From: Druceiella hillmani
Taxonomy: Eukaryota; Arthropoda; Insecta; Lepidoptera; Hepialidae
Assembly (NCBI GenBank): GCA_039881145.1
Contig: JAYKKI010000032.1
Coordinates: 10,841,501 to 10,905,500, forward strand
DNA: 64,000 nt
Direction of reading: 5' to 3'
Shown: one piece after another, positions 62,098 through 64,000 of the stretch
Layout: every line of letters starts with the position of its first letter
Numbering within the stretch: the stretch's first letter is position 1
Position numbers and translations under genes: made by a program
The notes under the pieces: model-generated
Database searches by the model: none
The model's input: the letters and a program-made list of their open reading frames with translations, nothing else
What the model was told of the DNA's origin: nothing

Positions 62098-62520
62098 GAT
62101 TTTTAGGGTTCTGTACCCTAAAAGGAATTCTTGTAGGATCACTTCGTTGTTAGTCTGTTGGTCTGTCATGACTCTTTTTCTTAAGAACGTATGAAGGTAT
62201 CAAGCTGCAATTTATATTAAACACTTAGATCTATGATCTCTTGGCACTAGAAAAATCAAGCTTCTACGTAAACTCAATGAATAATAATGCTAAAAATACG
62301 GCCATTAATGCCGCATGTTTTGACACTTTCAAATAAATCGAAACTTATAGGGTACTTTTCGTTGATTCATGAAATTTGGCAAGAAGCAAGCTTTTATAGC
62401 ACAGTTAAGAACAAATTCGAAAATCGTTAATTTATAGTTAAATAATATAAAAAAAAACATATTTATTTTTAACACGCACCTGTGAAACGCACAGTAGGCA
62501 ATATATTTTCATTCTAAAAA
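62098..62520 (+). repeat. Dispersed repeat rep-D, copy d
   Basis: The best preserved copy. It has 'ttttagggttctgtaccct', 'aggatcacttcgttgttag', 'tctgttggtctgtcatgac', 'tttttcttaagaacgta', 'atcaagctgcaattt', 'atcaagcttctacgta', 'ccattaatgccgcatg', 'gacactttcaaataaatcg', 'agggtacttttcgttgatt', 'aaatttggcaagaagcaagc', 'cgttaatttatagtt' and 'aacacgcacctgtg'. It aligns with 18,050-18,480 over its whole length. The opening is itself a small inverted repeat (agggt...accct), typical of foldback-type repeats. Confidence 0.8.
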
Positions 62521-64000
62521 ATTTAAACTTGGTAAATAATTTAATAAAAATATCAACTGCTAATGACTGTTTATAAATGACTAAACGCGTAAGGAACACT
62601 CGTTGTTTGACTATTTTTTTTTTAATTCTTAGCCATTGTTTTATTGGCATTCGTTCTATTGTTGTCAAAAGGAAAATTCTTGTCAACTTTTAAAATTTTA
62701 CATGGCTTTTTTCGTCGATCCCATTGGGGTTGTGAGTTTCATAGATTACTAGCTTACAGGATAGATTCAATGAGACCGAATCTACAATTTGTTTCATCTT
62801 GCTTCTTCCAAGGTTTCCGTAGAAATAGTTTTTATAAATTATCGTGAAAAATGACCTGACCTTTGATAAAAAAACAAGGTTTCTTATTTATCTGATTGAC
62901 GGTTTAAATAAAATTTTTAAAGAGGCACTTTTTTATTTTCCTTCGTTTTTTATTCTTTTGACATCAGCGCCCAAGTGCTTATGAACTTTGACTTGGATCT
63001 TTTACTTTCCTAGCTTAATGGTTATTGCAAGAGAAAAGTGAAAGCAATACTAACGTTGGGATATAAACATTGATTTTCACATACGTCTAAAATTAACATA
63101 CAATTTTAGATTACATGAAAACAAATAATATATTATTTCAAAAACGTATATAAAATAGCTTTAAAATAATGTGGAAGCTTAATGACTAATATAAATAATA
63201 ATAACTTCTGATTTTCAAAAATGAATAATTTTCAGCTGCATACATGCTTCTCAAAATAAGTTACAAGCGTCAATATAGCACGGTAGTATGACATTAATGA
63301 AGTATATTGACATATAGTGCTAATTCTAAACCAATTGATAGAAGGTATGATCTTCCAACAGCTTTTTAATTTAGTAACTTTGGAGGTATGATTTATATTT
63401 GCTTCATTTCCTTCATATTGCAATAATGAATGCAGTTGTTATTGCATGGGTGTCCCTTTTTATCATTTTTATACGGAACACGAAAAATAGGTAAATATTA
63501 TATTCATGGTAACAAAGTTTCGCTTTCATATCAAAAATTTTAACATATAACCTTTACGAGTAAATAAATATTTTCAGTTTTGTAGAAACTTTTTCAGAAA
63601 ATATCTTTTTGGTCACATATAAAATATGTGTCTTCGACTTAATAATTATGTTAATAACTTTAGATCGAAGCTATCTCTGTATTAATTTTTGTATTACTTT
63701 CTTTCAATTTAAACTCACACAGAAATTTGTTCCCATCTTCCGGATCCTCCAAGACTTCCGCAAAAGTGATTCAATTTGAATATTATTACGCCTTAGTTAC
63801 TGTCGTAAAGGTAACTCAATTATCACCGCAAACACTCAATACCTTTACAGAGAAAACGAATTATTTCATTTAAATGGGAAGAATATAATTTGATAGATAT
63901 ATAGTAATAAAGTTTTAGTTAAAATTACTATGGACTGTGGAATAATTTTTTTCAATTTATGTATCTGTTTTGGTCGTAGTTTTGGAAATATTTAAAGGAA
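62521..64000. other. AT-rich DNA, no gene seen
   Basis: Frames of 60-82 codons (62,438-62,686 minus, 62,644-62,847 plus, 63,232-63,423 minus) are unsupported; the first overlaps rep-D. Nothing else was recognised up to the window end. Confidence 0.55.

Overview
The window looks like gene-poor insect DNA, with no intact host gene that I can support. It is strongly AT-rich and lacks long open frames. It carries many long (TA)n microsatellites, a seven-unit run of the insect telomere motif TTAGG, and decayed insect-type retroelements: an errantivirus, RTE-like LINEs and a Penelope-like element. Four copies of a dispersed repeat containing the GTCTGTCGGTCTGTC-type motif and ending near 'aaccctc...gcgag' resemble, from memory, a repeat common in moths and butterflies. 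Lepidoptera is therefore my best guess, but it is not proven.

Layout. About 1-5 kb is a direct duplication of a roughly 1.3 kb segment. About 5-11 kb is mostly unrecognised AT-rich sequence with hairpins and one short palindromic retroelement copy. About 12.4-21.4 kb is an old direct tandem duplication (unit A 12.4-15.8 kb, unit B 16.1-21.4 kb). Unit B is longer mainly because of later insertions: three palindromic elements, one carrying a THAP-domain pseudogene, and one dispersed repeat. About 21-33 kb is AT-rich with microsatellites, the TTAGG tract and a LINE endonuclease relic. About 33.7-45.2 kb is a second old direct duplication of about 5 kb units, with traces of a third unit at 27-28.7 kb. 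In one unit a single 212 bp segment has become a four-copy array. At 45.5-49.1 kb lies a heavily broken errantivirus (5' LTR, primer binding site, gag end, protease, integrase end, env, no 3' LTR). About 49-64 kb holds a LINE reverse-transcriptase relic, further dispersed repeats, a 223 bp tandem pair and the most interesting element, at 57,445-59,148.

That element has two inverted arms of about 660 bp around a 373 bp centre. The centre and edges encode an uninterrupted GIY-YIG endonuclease end of a Penelope-like retroelement. The arms, and several shorter relatives at 9.9, 17.5, 19.2-20.0 and 20.3 kb, contain a motif laid out like a type I hammerhead ribozyme. Its stem II is kept in four copies while the loop varies. 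Together these suggest a family of palindromic, ribozyme-bearing, non-autonomous Penelope-type elements active in this genome in the past.

All repeat boundaries and homologies were judged by eye and are approximate. No alignment, folding or database search was run.
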